Below are positions 26,247 through 34,701 of a stretch of 64,000 bases of DNA, in pieces. Position 1 is the first letter of the stretch. Every line of letters begins with the position of its first letter. The position numbers were made by a program, and so were the translations under genes. The notes beneath the pieces were generated by a model, which saw only the letters and a list, made by a program, of their open reading frames with translations, searched no databases and was not told where the DNA came from. This DNA is from Natronorubrum aibiense (GTDB taxonomy: Archaea; Halobacteriota; Halobacteria; Halobacteriales; Natrialbaceae). The stretch spans positions 1 to 64,000 of the forward strand of contig NZ_CP045490.1 in assembly GCF_009392895.1 (NCBI RefSeq). Direction: 5' to 3'.

Positions 26247-26663
26247 ATAGGCAGACGCGACCAGTCGCTGGTGTTCGGGTTTCATACACCGATCTTCGAC
26301 GACCGTCAGACCGGCCGCTTCTGCTCGAGCGACCGCCTCGTCGTCGTGAATACCGAGTTGGAGCCAGATGACCTCGACGTCGTCTCGCTCGAGGGCTGCG
26401 TCGACGATGCCGGCGACTTCGTCGCTTGGGCGAAACACGTCGACGATGTCGATGTCCTCCTCGACGTCCGAGAGCGAATCGTAGGCTGGCCGTCCCAGTA
26501 GCTCGTCCGCATTCGGGTTGACCGGGATGACTTCGTAGCCCTGTGCGTCGAGATATTTCGGGATTTCGTGGGCGGCTTTCCCGGGTGTCGACGAGCAGCC
26601 GACGACGGCGACCGTGTTCTGCTCGAGGACGGTTCGGACTTCGGCGTCTGTCTCGATAGGCAT
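26232..26663 (-). CDS. CoA-binding domain protein (YccU-like)
   Basis: 143 residues, one Rossmann-fold CoA-binding domain like those of acyl-CoA synthetases. Seen: NTVAVVGCSSTPGKAAHEIPKYL (residues about 15-37), VIPVNPNADELLG, IDIVDVFRPSDEV and VIWLQLGIHDDEAV, then the conserved CMKPEH near 130. The final residues SNN and the TGA stop are encoded by the MITE-like terminus, so the natural C-terminus has been replaced. YccU-like proteins are of unknown role. Confidence 0.9.
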   Translation of the reverse strand: MPIETDAEVRTVLEQNTVAVVGCSSTPGKAAHEIPKYLDAQGYEVIPVNPNADELLGRPAYDSLSDVEEDIDIVDVFRPSDEVAGIVDAALERDDVEVIWLQLGIHDDEAVARAEAAGLTVVEDRCMKPEHQRLVASAYHSNN

Positions 26664-26799
26664 ACCGTTCGTAGGCAGTCACACGGCAAAAGCCCTCTGT
26701 CGGTTCGCGATACCGTGGTGTGCCGGCGTCGGTTTCGGCGAGCAACGTTTGGATCGCACTCCCGAACCATTATGAAGGACATTTCCCTCTATCCTGTAT

Positions 26800-27249
26800 A
26801 TGAGTCGTTCCCACAACGCTTCCGACGGAGACCTTCTCGGTCACGTTCTCGTCCCGGTCGCAAACGAAGACGACGCTATCGAGACAGCAATGGCGCTCGA
26901 GCCGTACAACCCCAGCCACGTAACGGCACTTCACGTCGTCGAAAAGGGCGAAGGTGTGCCTGATAAGACACCCGTCGTGCAGTCCGAAGAGTTGGCTGCG
27001 GAGTCGTACGCCGCCGTCCGCAGGGTGTTTCCCGATGCGAACGAGCACACCGCCTACGCTCGAGATGTCGTCGGAGCGATCCTCGAAGCGGCCGATGAGG
27101 TAGATGCGAGCGCCATCGCATACCGCTCCCGCGGTGGAAACCGACTGCTGCAGTTTCTGTCGGGTGACCGCTCGCTCAAACTCGTTACCAAAGCCGATCG
27201 GCCGGTTATCGCACTGCCACGGGTAGAATCGGACGCGGACGCCGAGTGA
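26800..27249 (+). CDS. UspA-family universal stress protein
   Basis: 149 residues, one Usp domain. HVLVPVANEDDAIETA at the start, HVTALHVVEKGEG strand, and a C-terminal GDRSLKLVTKADRPVIALP. The usual ATP-binding GxxGxxxxxxGS is replaced by a weak SRGGNRLLQFLSGDRS. The gene is convergent with the permease-Usp fusion 18 bp away, so the two may share function in regulating transport under stress. Confidence 0.85.
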   Translation: MSRSHNASDGDLLGHVLVPVANEDDAIETAMALEPYNPSHVTALHVVEKGEGVPDKTPVVQSEELAAESYAAVRRVFPDANEHTAYARDVVGAILEAADEVDASAIAYRSRGGNRLLQFLSGDRSLKLVTKADRPVIALPRVESDADAE

Positions 27250-27267
27250 TCGACTCCGGTCGTCGAC

Positions 27268-29541
27268 TCAGCGACGGCCGAAGATTCGATCGCGGAGCGA
27301 CCGAGACGACGGCCGTTCGGCCAACAGCACGGGTGTCTCGAGTTCCTCGATCGTCTCGAACACGAGCGAGCCCCGAACGATACGCGACAGGAGTCCGCGT
27401 TCGGTCGCACCGATGATGACGAGATCGTGATCAGCACTGAAGCGTTCGATCGCGGTCTCGACATCGCCCGTCTGGACGTGTAACGCAGCCTCCGACAGCT
27501 GATGGCTGTCGGCCCACTCGCGCAGGAACTGCTGGCCTGCTTCTTTCTCGCCCTCGTCGACGACGTGTAACAACGACACCTCCGTGCCGATCGTTTCGTG
27601 GAGTGCACGGGCGATCTCCGCGGAAAGGTCGGACGACTCCCCGCCAGCTGTGGGGACGACGACGTCGGCCGGGTCGAACTCCGCTGCGTCCAGCACGAGG
27701 AAGTCACACGGCACGTCGTGAGTCAGTTCGTCGATCGTCCGTTCGGCACGGCCCGCAAACCGCGTGCCACCGTAGCCCATGACGACCATGTCGGCGCCGT
27801 TCGATTTCGCCGCGTCGGACACTTCCTCGAGGCCACGGTGAGAGAGAATGGTCTTCGTTTCGATCGGGACGTCGAACGCCGCGGCGTCCTCTTTGGCGGT
27901 TTCGAGAAGCGTCTCCGAGACGGAGTCGAGTTGGTCGCTGGTCTCGGCAGCAGCAGCGAGTGACGTCTGGTCGGGGACGGTAACGATGTGAGTCGCGAGT
28001 ACTCGACCACCTTCGTGTTTGGCAAGGATACTGGCGAGTGTGATAAGCGCCTTCTCAGTTCGAGGGTTAGCCAAGGCGACCATGATCGTCGGGCCGTCCG
28101 TCCCACTCGGTGCGACTGCGTCGGCAGCTTCGACGACCCGATTAGGCATCTCCTCTTCGCGATCTCGGATGTAGTCCGAGAGAATGCCTTGCTGGATGGT
28201 TTTATCACGAGCGTAAAGGAAGTACCAGAGCACGGCGGCGAGGACGAACGCTGCGGACAGCGCGATCTCGACCCCATCCATGAACGCGACGAGTCCCAGC
28301 GAGAGGGCTGCACCGAGAATTGGCGTGATTGGATAGAACGGCACCTCAAAGTCGGGATCGTACTCCGGGACGTCCGCCTCACGAAACACGATGAGTCCGA
28401 CGTTCATCAACGCATATACGATGAGGTGGAGAACGCTGGCCGCTTTTGCGAGCACCTCGATATCCCGTCCCAGGAACGTGATGAATGCGATGATGAGCAC
28501 GCCGGTTACGAGAATCGATCGGTACGGTGTCGAAAAGTTCGGATGAATCTCGTTGAGCCAGTTGGTGACGATCTTGTCGCGGCCCATCGCGAAGTTGATG
28601 CGTGCGGAGGCGAGAATGGACGCGTTCGCCGAGGACGCCGTCGCCAGCAGTGCACCGATGGTCATCAGCGCCGCCGCAGCGGCAGCGATGCCACCAAGCG
28701 GCCCGAGAGAGGACGGGAACGCGACCTCAGCTGCCTGTGCAACCGGCGCGTCCTGACTGAGTTCGGGCCACGAGATCACGCCGAGCATGGTCGTCACGAG
28801 GATCGCGTAGATGACGGTCACGATCCCGACGCTCCCGATGATGGCGATAGGGAGATTCCGGCCCGGGTTCTTTAACTCCTCGGCAACGGTTGCGATCTTG
28901 GCGTAGCCGAGAAACGAGACGAACACGAGCGCTGTCGCCGGTAAAATGGCACCCATTCCGAACGGCGCGAGGCCGCCCTCGTCAGCCAGCGTTTCGTAAT
29001 CGAACGACAGAAAGCCGGCGAGTGCGAATGCGGTAAGGATTGCGAGCAGAGTGAACACGATGATCGTCTGGACACGGCCGGTCTCTTTCGCGCCGATGTA
29101 GTTGACACCGACGAAAATCCCACCGGCGATGAGCGCCCCAATCTGAATCGAACTGAGAAACGCAATGTCCGGTAGCGGAACGAAAACCGCAAGGTACTGA
29201 CCAAATCCGATACAGTAGAACGCAGAGGCGAACGCGAGTCCCATCCAGTCACCCATCCCGGCGATCGAGCCAAACATCGGCCCGAGCGATTTGTTGATAT
29301 AATAGTACCCGCCGCCGGCTTTCGGCATTGCCGTCCCGAGTTCGGAGACCGACAGTGCGTTTACCATCGCGATCAACCCGCCGACGACGAACGATACGAC
29401 CACGATCGGCCCGGCCGCGTTGGCAGCGACGCCGGGGAGGACGAAAATCCCGGCTCCGATCATCGTCCCGATACCGATCGTCATTGCTGAGATCAGGCCG
29501 AGGTCCTTCGCGAGTTCCTCGTCACTTTCGCCGTGGCTCAT
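27268..29541 (-). CDS. APC-superfamily amino acid permease fused to two Usp domains
   Basis: 757 residues from the ATG at 29541. Residues about 10-455 carry about 12 membrane helices of the APC superfamily (SAMTIGIGTMIGAGIFVLPG at the start; PKAGGGYYYINKSLGP; EELKNPGRNLPIAIIGS), related to cationic amino acid transporters. A cytoplasmic tail holds two Usp-like domains, about 480-615 (TIMVALANPRTEKAL) and 620-755 (VVVPTAGGESSDLSAEIARAL, ending GSLVFETIEELETPVLLAE). Such permease-Usp fusions are common in haloarchaea, the Usp part probably regulating transport. A divergent Lrp-TrkA_C regulator begins 141 bp away. Confidence 0.92.
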   Translation of the reverse strand: MSHGESDEELAKDLGLISAMTIGIGTMIGAGIFVLPGVAANAAGPIVVVSFVVGGLIAMVNALSVSELGTAMPKAGGGYYYINKSLGPMFGSIAGMGDWMGLAFASAFYCIGFGQYLAVFVPLPDIAFLSSIQIGALIAGGIFVGVNYIGAKETGRVQTIIVFTLLAILTAFALAGFLSFDYETLADEGGLAPFGMGAILPATALVFVSFLGYAKIATVAEELKNPGRNLPIAIIGSVGIVTVIYAILVTTMLGVISWPELSQDAPVAQAAEVAFPSSLGPLGGIAAAAAALMTIGALLATASSANASILASARINFAMGRDKIVTNWLNEIHPNFSTPYRSILVTGVLIIAFITFLGRDIEVLAKAASVLHLIVYALMNVGLIVFREADVPEYDPDFEVPFYPITPILGAALSLGLVAFMDGVEIALSAAFVLAAVLWYFLYARDKTIQQGILSDYIRDREEEMPNRVVEAADAVAPSGTDGPTIMVALANPRTEKALITLASILAKHEGGRVLATHIVTVPDQTSLAAAAETSDQLDSVSETLLETAKEDAAAFDVPIETKTILSHRGLEEVSDAAKSNGADMVVMGYGGTRFAGRAERTIDELTHDVPCDFLVLDAAEFDPADVVVPTAGGESSDLSAEIARALHETIGTEVSLLHVVDEGEKEAGQQFLREWADSHQLSEAALHVQTGDVETAIERFSADHDLVIIGATERGLLSRIVRGSLVFETIEELETPVLLAERPSSRSLRDRIFGRR

Positions 29542-29681
29542 ACCGGGAACTCGAACACCACACACACATAAGAACACCGGTAATATTTAGGAATCAGTAA
29601 TAATAATGGTTCGAAATTGCGTATTACACAACACACCCACCAAAACAGCGATATGAAATCCCTCGCTACTACCCGAGTACC

Positions 29682-30437
29682 ATGGACTATCGGCTCGATG
29701 AAATCGATCGACGCATCATCTACGAGTTGATGCGTGACGCCCGCAACACGTCCGCTCCGACGATCGCTGAAGAGGTCAACGTCTCGCCGGGAACGATACG
29801 AAACCGAATTAGCCAACTCGAGGAGCACGACATCATCCGTAATTATACCGCTGAGATCGACTTCGAACGAGCCGATGGTCATTTGACGAACCTATACGTC
29901 TGTAACGCGCCGGTTTCCGAACGCAACGCACTCGCACAGGAGGCACGTGCCGTCCCTGGCGTCATCAACGTCCGACAACTGATGACCGGGCGCCGAAATC
30001 TCCACATTATGGCCGTTGGAGAAGACACGGAACAGCTGCGACGGATCACTCGAGCGCTCTCTCGGTTGGGGATCGAAATCGAAGACGAGACGCTCGTAGA
30101 ATCCGAAACCCACAGCCCCTATACGTCGTTTGGCCCCGAGGAGGAGATTTCGACGAACACGACGACGGATTTCATCAGCCTTGCCGGCGATGCGAACGTC
30201 GTCGACATGACCGTCGAGGCCGATGCGCCGATCGTCGGCCACACACTCGAGGAAGCAGTGCAAAACGACATCCTCGACGACGACTCGCTGGTGATCGCCA
30301 TCGAACGCGAAGACCGTGTACTGACACCCCACGGAACGACCGCAATCCAGCCGGACGACATCGTGACGGTCCTGTCTCGCAGCGGAGACACTGACCAAGT
30401 ACTTGAGGCGTTCATCGCTGATGAAGCGGCACCGTAG
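29682..30437 (+). CDS. Lrp/AsnC-type regulator with TrkA_C domain
   Basis: 251 residues. AsnC-type HTH at residues about 4-60 (LDEIDRRIIYELMRDARNTS; VNVSPGTIRNRISQLEEHDII), a middle AsnC ligand-type domain (about 65-145), then a RCK/TrkA_C domain (about 175-245; ADAPIVGHTLEEA; DDIVTVLSRSGDTDQV). TrkA_C domains bind small ligands or nucleotides and are frequent in transport proteins. Divergent placement by the amino acid permease strongly suggests it regulates that gene and perhaps senses its substrate. Confidence 0.93.
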   Translation: MDYRLDEIDRRIIYELMRDARNTSAPTIAEEVNVSPGTIRNRISQLEEHDIIRNYTAEIDFERADGHLTNLYVCNAPVSERNALAQEARAVPGVINVRQLMTGRRNLHIMAVGEDTEQLRRITRALSRLGIEIEDETLVESETHSPYTSFGPEEEISTNTTTDFISLAGDANVVDMTVEADAPIVGHTLEEAVQNDILDDDSLVIAIEREDRVLTPHGTTAIQPDDIVTVLSRSGDTDQVLEAFIADEAAP

Positions 30438-30517
30438 CGGTTCTGGGATCCGCACAAGAACAATTTTACGTTCACGACACTCGCGACTTCGTTCCTCGAG
30501 GTGTTCGCGTCGAAAAG

Positions 30518-30592
30518 TAGCGGGAGGTAGATTTGAACTACCGGTCTGCGGGTTATGAGCCCGCCGGAATCTCCTGGCTATCCCATCCCGCT
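30518..30592 (-). tRNA. initiator tRNA-Met (CAU)
   Basis: 75 nt on the minus strand. Acceptor AGCGGGA pairs with TCCCGCT followed by discriminator A. The D arm, a CTCATAA anticodon loop (CAT read at 30557-30555), and GGTAGTTCAAATCTACC T arm are all present. The A1-U72 pair and the three consecutive G-C pairs of the anticodon stem (GGG/CCC) are hallmarks of initiator tRNA. CCA is not encoded. Confidence 0.95.
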
Positions 30593-30744
30593 ACTACATC
30601 GTACCCGATGGCCACGATTAAGGGTTGTTATTTTCGGAGAGTGTGTCAGACAGTTAACTGTAGTTCACGGGGCAGACGGAAGGCATACACAGGAGACACC
30701 GGGCTGGACAAAACTGGAAAATCGTCGAACCGGGACTGTAGCGA

Positions 30745-32631
30745 TCAGTTACGACGGAACAACAGCGCCGTCGAAAGAAGTGCAACGAGTGCGACTGCGA
30801 CACCGAAGCCGGGCGAGCCATCGTCGCTCTCGTCCGTATCCTCGGCAGCCTCGTCGTCGTCGGCGTTCAGTTCGAGATACTCGGTGACCGTGTCCATGTC
30901 GAGCCGTGGGTGTTCGTCGTCCCACTCACCGGGCATGTGAACGGTCGTGTCGTCGTCGACGACCTCGAGCGTGCGGACGTCGTCTTCGGTGGCATCGCCG
31001 TCGACTAGTTCCGTCACGTAGACGTAGCCGGCTTCGTCGTTAGCGTAGACGTGGGTGACCGAGTGCCCGTAGAACGCGTCTTCGAGATGATCTTCGAAGG
31101 CGGTGATGTCGTCGAACTTCGCACCCGTTTCCATCTCGACCGTGCCGTCGTCCATATTCAGGTCGAACTTGGCGAGCTCGAGGTCTGCGTCGTCGAACGC
31201 CGTCATGAACTCGAGGGCCTCGTCGTCAGCGGTCGGATCGTCTTCTAGGCTGTCGATCGCAGCGGAGATCGCGTTCTCGAGGAGCGCTTCCTGGGTCATC
31301 TCGAGGGTCATCTCCATCTCGATTTCGTCGTCGACAGTTTCGGCGGTAGCAGTCATCGAGAACTCGGCGAGGTCGATGTCGCGCTCGTCGAGTTCCTGAG
31401 TGTACGCCTCCCAGTTTTCTGCGTCGGAGGAGACATCCATCGAGAACGTCTGTGTCTGGGTCTCATCCTGGGAGAACGAGAGTTTCCACTGGGACGTCTG
31501 AACGAGGTCGGCTTCCGCCTGAGCCTCGTACATGTCGACGTATTCGTCGGACTCGAGGTCGACGTCGTCCATCTCACCGGCCGATTCGGCAAGGTCGAAG
31601 AGGGCGAACGTGGTCGAATCGAGGTTCGTGAACGCGATCTCCCACGCACCCTCGACCGTGTTCTCGCTCACGAGATAGGAGACGTCGAACGTCTCGATTT
31701 CGGCGTCGAGAAGATCAGCTGCGAGCTGTTCGGCCTCGTCCTGGTCGAGGTCGAGGTCGGACTCGGAAGCGAGTCCGTCCGCAACTGCCGACTCGAGTCC
31801 GTCTTTGACGTTCTCGAACTCGACGGTGTACTCGACATCGAGGTCGGCGGTACCGTCGGCGTTCTCCTGGAACTCGTGAGCGTCGATCGAGACCGTCACG
31901 TCGCCGCCAAGTTCGGCTGCGACATCGCTGAACTGTGCCTCGAGGGTCTGCGTGGCGTCGGCTTCGGTTCGCCAGTTGTCGGTCTGGTACTGGTTCAGTT
32001 GGTCTTGGTTGTGCACGTCGAGCGTGTAGCTGCCGTCTGCTTCGGTAAGTTCGAGGTCAAGTCCGTTGTCCGGGCTCTGCATACCGCCCATCATGGTGGC
32101 GCTGAACTCGCCGTCCGTGCTGAACTCGTCAGCGCTCGAGACCGTCGTTCCGGAGGCAGACACCTGTGTGAATCCGGCACCGGGGCCGGCGGCATCCATC
32201 TCCATCTCGAGGTCGGCGTCGAACGTGCTCGTCTCCTGGTTCTGTTCGGCCAGCACGTCCATCGACAGCTCGGAGAGATCGGTCGGCCGCTTAGCCGCGA
32301 ACGAGCCCGAGGAGTCGACGCTGTCGCCGTCGACTTCCATCGAGAGGGCAGCGGAGACGTCGTCTTCCATGTCGTCCGTGATAAGCGCGTACACGACGGA
32401 TTCGGAGACGTCGAGTCCGACTTCGCCGGAGGCACCGGTGTCGGTGTCCGAGTCTTCATCGTAGACGAGGACGGCGTCGCCGTTTTCGTCGACGAACACC
32501 TCGTCAGCCGGGTCAGCCTCGTCGACATCCGCCAGTGCGGTGCCGGCAAACGAAGACGTGATCAGTACGACAGCCATCATGACCGTCGCGATACTCCGCA
32601 GGGACCGTTTCGAAAAGACCTGCCTGTTCAT
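30745..32631 (-). CDS. large secreted surface protein with PGF-CTERM anchor
   Basis: 628 residues from the ATG at 32631. Signal peptide about 1-35 (SLRSIATVMMAVVLITSSFAGTALA), then a very acidic exodomain with many DVDLE-type stretches, and a C-terminal tail ending DDGSPGFGVAVALVALLSTALLFRRN. This is a PGF-CTERM signal, the archaeosortase A substrate tag, so the protein should be processed and lipid-anchored to the S-layer side. The exodomain is repetitive beta-rich and unrecognised. It is a paralogue of the divergent next gene: both have VFVDENGDAVLVYD / VYVAENGDAVLVYD near the N-terminus and MPGEWD[DR]E[HF]PR near the C-terminus. Confidence 0.88.
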   Translation of the reverse strand: MNRQVFSKRSLRSIATVMMAVVLITSSFAGTALADVDEADPADEVFVDENGDAVLVYDEDSDTDTGASGEVGLDVSESVVYALITDDMEDDVSAALSMEVDGDSVDSSGSFAAKRPTDLSELSMDVLAEQNQETSTFDADLEMEMDAAGPGAGFTQVSASGTTVSSADEFSTDGEFSATMMGGMQSPDNGLDLELTEADGSYTLDVHNQDQLNQYQTDNWRTEADATQTLEAQFSDVAAELGGDVTVSIDAHEFQENADGTADLDVEYTVEFENVKDGLESAVADGLASESDLDLDQDEAEQLAADLLDAEIETFDVSYLVSENTVEGAWEIAFTNLDSTTFALFDLAESAGEMDDVDLESDEYVDMYEAQAEADLVQTSQWKLSFSQDETQTQTFSMDVSSDAENWEAYTQELDERDIDLAEFSMTATAETVDDEIEMEMTLEMTQEALLENAISAAIDSLEDDPTADDEALEFMTAFDDADLELAKFDLNMDDGTVEMETGAKFDDITAFEDHLEDAFYGHSVTHVYANDEAGYVYVTELVDGDATEDDVRTLEVVDDDTTVHMPGEWDDEHPRLDMDTVTEYLELNADDDEAAEDTDESDDGSPGFGVAVALVALLSTALLFRRN

Positions 32632-32751
32632 CGACTTCGTATTTAAACCTGCCCTATATGTAGTTTTCGCTGACATTAATTATCAACTGACATTCATATT
32701 TGAAAGACACTCAACAAGACGTATTACGGTGTACGCGAAAGCCACCGACAG
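32632..32751. promoter_or_regulatory. divergent promoter of the paralogous surface-protein pair
   Basis: 120 bp, AT-rich (about 32640-32735). Both paralogues start here in opposite directions, so their promoters are back to back; TATTTAAACC and AATTATCAA are TATA candidates. Confidence 0.45.
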
Positions 32752-34701
32752 ATGCGCGGTAACAGGGTGGGAGCGCTCCTCGTCGTCTGCCTGCTGATCG
32801 GGACCGTTGGAAGTGCCGGTGGCGCTGGCGCCACCGGGTCCACCGAGAGTCCCGTCTACGGGCCGCTCGAGGAACTCGACGTAACCGAGGAAAGTGACGA
32901 AGTCTACGTCGCCGAAAACGGCGACGCCGTTCTCGTCTACGACCACCCCCACAACGCAACGCCGCTCGAGGGAACGGTCGGCGTGAACACGGAAACTGGC
33001 CTCGCACATGCACGCTACGCCGGCGAGCTGGAGGAGGCAGCCGGGTTCACCGGCGACGTGACGCTCCGGACGGACCAGAACGACAGCGCGAGTGCCGGCG
33101 ACCTCCGGATAGCGGAAACCGAGTCGATAACCGACCTCGAGGCAGCTATCGACGTCCGACAGACTGATCGAGAGTCGACTTCGAGCGGCGACGTACAGGC
33201 GACCGTCACCGACCGAGAGCTGGCGTACTCGTCGGTTCGCTCGGAGGGCACCCTCGAAGTGGCGGGTGGTTCGCTCACCGGGTCGGGGACGATACACACG
33301 ACGGCGCACAACGACACCGCATGGCTGGCTGGGACGAACGCCTCCCTCGAGCTAACGGTCACGGAAGCCACCGACGGCTACGCGCTTGCAGTCACCGAAC
33401 GCCGACCCATCGAGGAGTGGGAACGGGAGCGATGGAACACGCGGGCGGACGCGCATGAAAGTCTTCAGAATCGATTCTCGAGCGCCGCCATCGAGTTGGG
33501 TGGGACAGCCAACGGGACACTGGAGTCGTATCGCTTTACGGACGGCGACGAGCAAGCCATCGTCGAATATTCGTACGACGTCACCTACGTCGGCGTCGAC
33601 GATCGAGTCGCGGAGGTCGTGGTGGCACAGATACAGCAGCGGACGAACACCGAGCTAACCGAAGCAGAATCGCGCGTACTGGCCGACCGGATCGAGTCGA
33701 CACGACTCGAGCGGTTGTGGATCGACGTCGATCGCAACGGGCCGAAGACGGCCGTCGAGTGGGAGCTCGAGGCCAGCGGCTACGACCAGCTCGTTCTCGG
33801 CACAGTCGAGGTCGCAGAATCGATCGACAGGATCGACGATAGCGTCGTCGACCAGTTCGACATCATCAGGGCGACGCTCGAGACGCGGAAAGAGACGGAT
33901 CTTCGCCAGACAGCATCCTGGAACGTGTCGATCGACGATGACGGCACTCAGACGGCGATCGACGCCACCTGGCGTTCCGACGCTGAAAACTGGCAGACGT
34001 ACACGACGGCGCTCGAGGAGCGAGGGCTGTCGTCGCTCGTTCCGGAAACTACTGTAACGATCGATGCACGCACGACCGCCGACGGCCTCGGCATCGTCTA
34101 CAACTACGAGACGGCCGCCGACGGCGCGCTCGATCGGACGATCGACGAACTCGAGGGGACGGCGGCGGGCGCGAGCGACGTCGTCGCGACGGCCAGCGCA
34201 CTCCACGAGACGTTCGAGACGGCCGAACACATGAAAGCCGACGTGACAGTCGACAACGGAACGTACGCACTCGAGGCGGCCGCGGCCAATCCCGATGTGG
34301 CGTTCGAGATAGCGGCGATCTCGGACCAAAGCGGGCTGTCAGTCTCGGCGATACACGCCGAGAGTGACGAGCACTCGAGTACGGTGTACGTCACCGTCGA
34401 CGAGTATGTCAGCGGGGAGCCGACGAAAGAAGCGGTGCGCGATCGTGAACAGGTCGGCGACGATACCGCCGTCTACATGCCCGGCGAGTGGGATCGCGAG
34501 TTCCCACGGGTCGATTCGGAGCGTGTGGCGACCATCCTCGATGTCGACCTCGACGACGAGGACGCCGACAACGAAAGACTGGGCATCGCGGTCAGCTTGG
34601 CGCTCGTGGGCGGCCTCATCGCAGTGGCACTCGTCGGGTTCTACGGCGTTCGTCAGTGGTCGCTCAGCCGATCAGACGGGACTCGAACTGACGAGCAATG
34701 A
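32752..34701 (+). CDS. membrane-anchored paralogue of the PGF-CTERM surface protein
   Basis: 649 residues. Signal peptide 1-28 (GALLVVCLLIGTVGSAGGAGA), a long acidic extracellular region, and one C-terminal transmembrane segment (about 615-637, LGIAVSLALVGGLIAVALVGFYG) with a basic/polar cytoplasmic tail. Shares VENGDAVLVYD, SDAENW[EQ].YT..L.ER and MPGEWD.E.PR with the divergent PGF-CTERM protein, but is anchored by a TM helix rather than an archaeosortase tag. It overlaps the RND transporter start by four bases (ATGA), so the two are translationally coupled. It may present substrate to, or regulate, the transporter. Confidence 0.85.
   Translation: MRGNRVGALLVVCLLIGTVGSAGGAGATGSTESPVYGPLEELDVTEESDEVYVAENGDAVLVYDHPHNATPLEGTVGVNTETGLAHARYAGELEEAAGFTGDVTLRTDQNDSASAGDLRIAETESITDLEAAIDVRQTDRESTSSGDVQATVTDRELAYSSVRSEGTLEVAGGSLTGSGTIHTTAHNDTAWLAGTNASLELTVTEATDGYALAVTERRPIEEWERERWNTRADAHESLQNRFSSAAIELGGTANGTLESYRFTDGDEQAIVEYSYDVTYVGVDDRVAEVVVAQIQQRTNTELTEAESRVLADRIESTRLERLWIDVDRNGPKTAVEWELEASGYDQLVLGTVEVAESIDRIDDSVVDQFDIIRATLETRKETDLRQTASWNVSIDDDGTQTAIDATWRSDAENWQTYTTALEERGLSSLVPETTVTIDARTTADGLGIVYNYETAADGALDRTIDELEGTAAGASDVVATASALHETFETAEHMKADVTVDNGTYALEAAAANPDVAFEIAAISDQSGLSVSAIHAESDEHSSTVYVTVDEYVSGEPTKEAVRDREQVGDDTAVYMPGEWDREFPRVDSERVATILDVDLDDEDADNERLGIAVSLALVGGLIAVALVGFYGVRQWSLSRSDGTRTDEQ

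Noticed and set aside
27054-27707. A 217-codon minus frame overlapping the permease-Usp gene
   Set aside because: Ser/Arg-rich shadow of the Usp tail.
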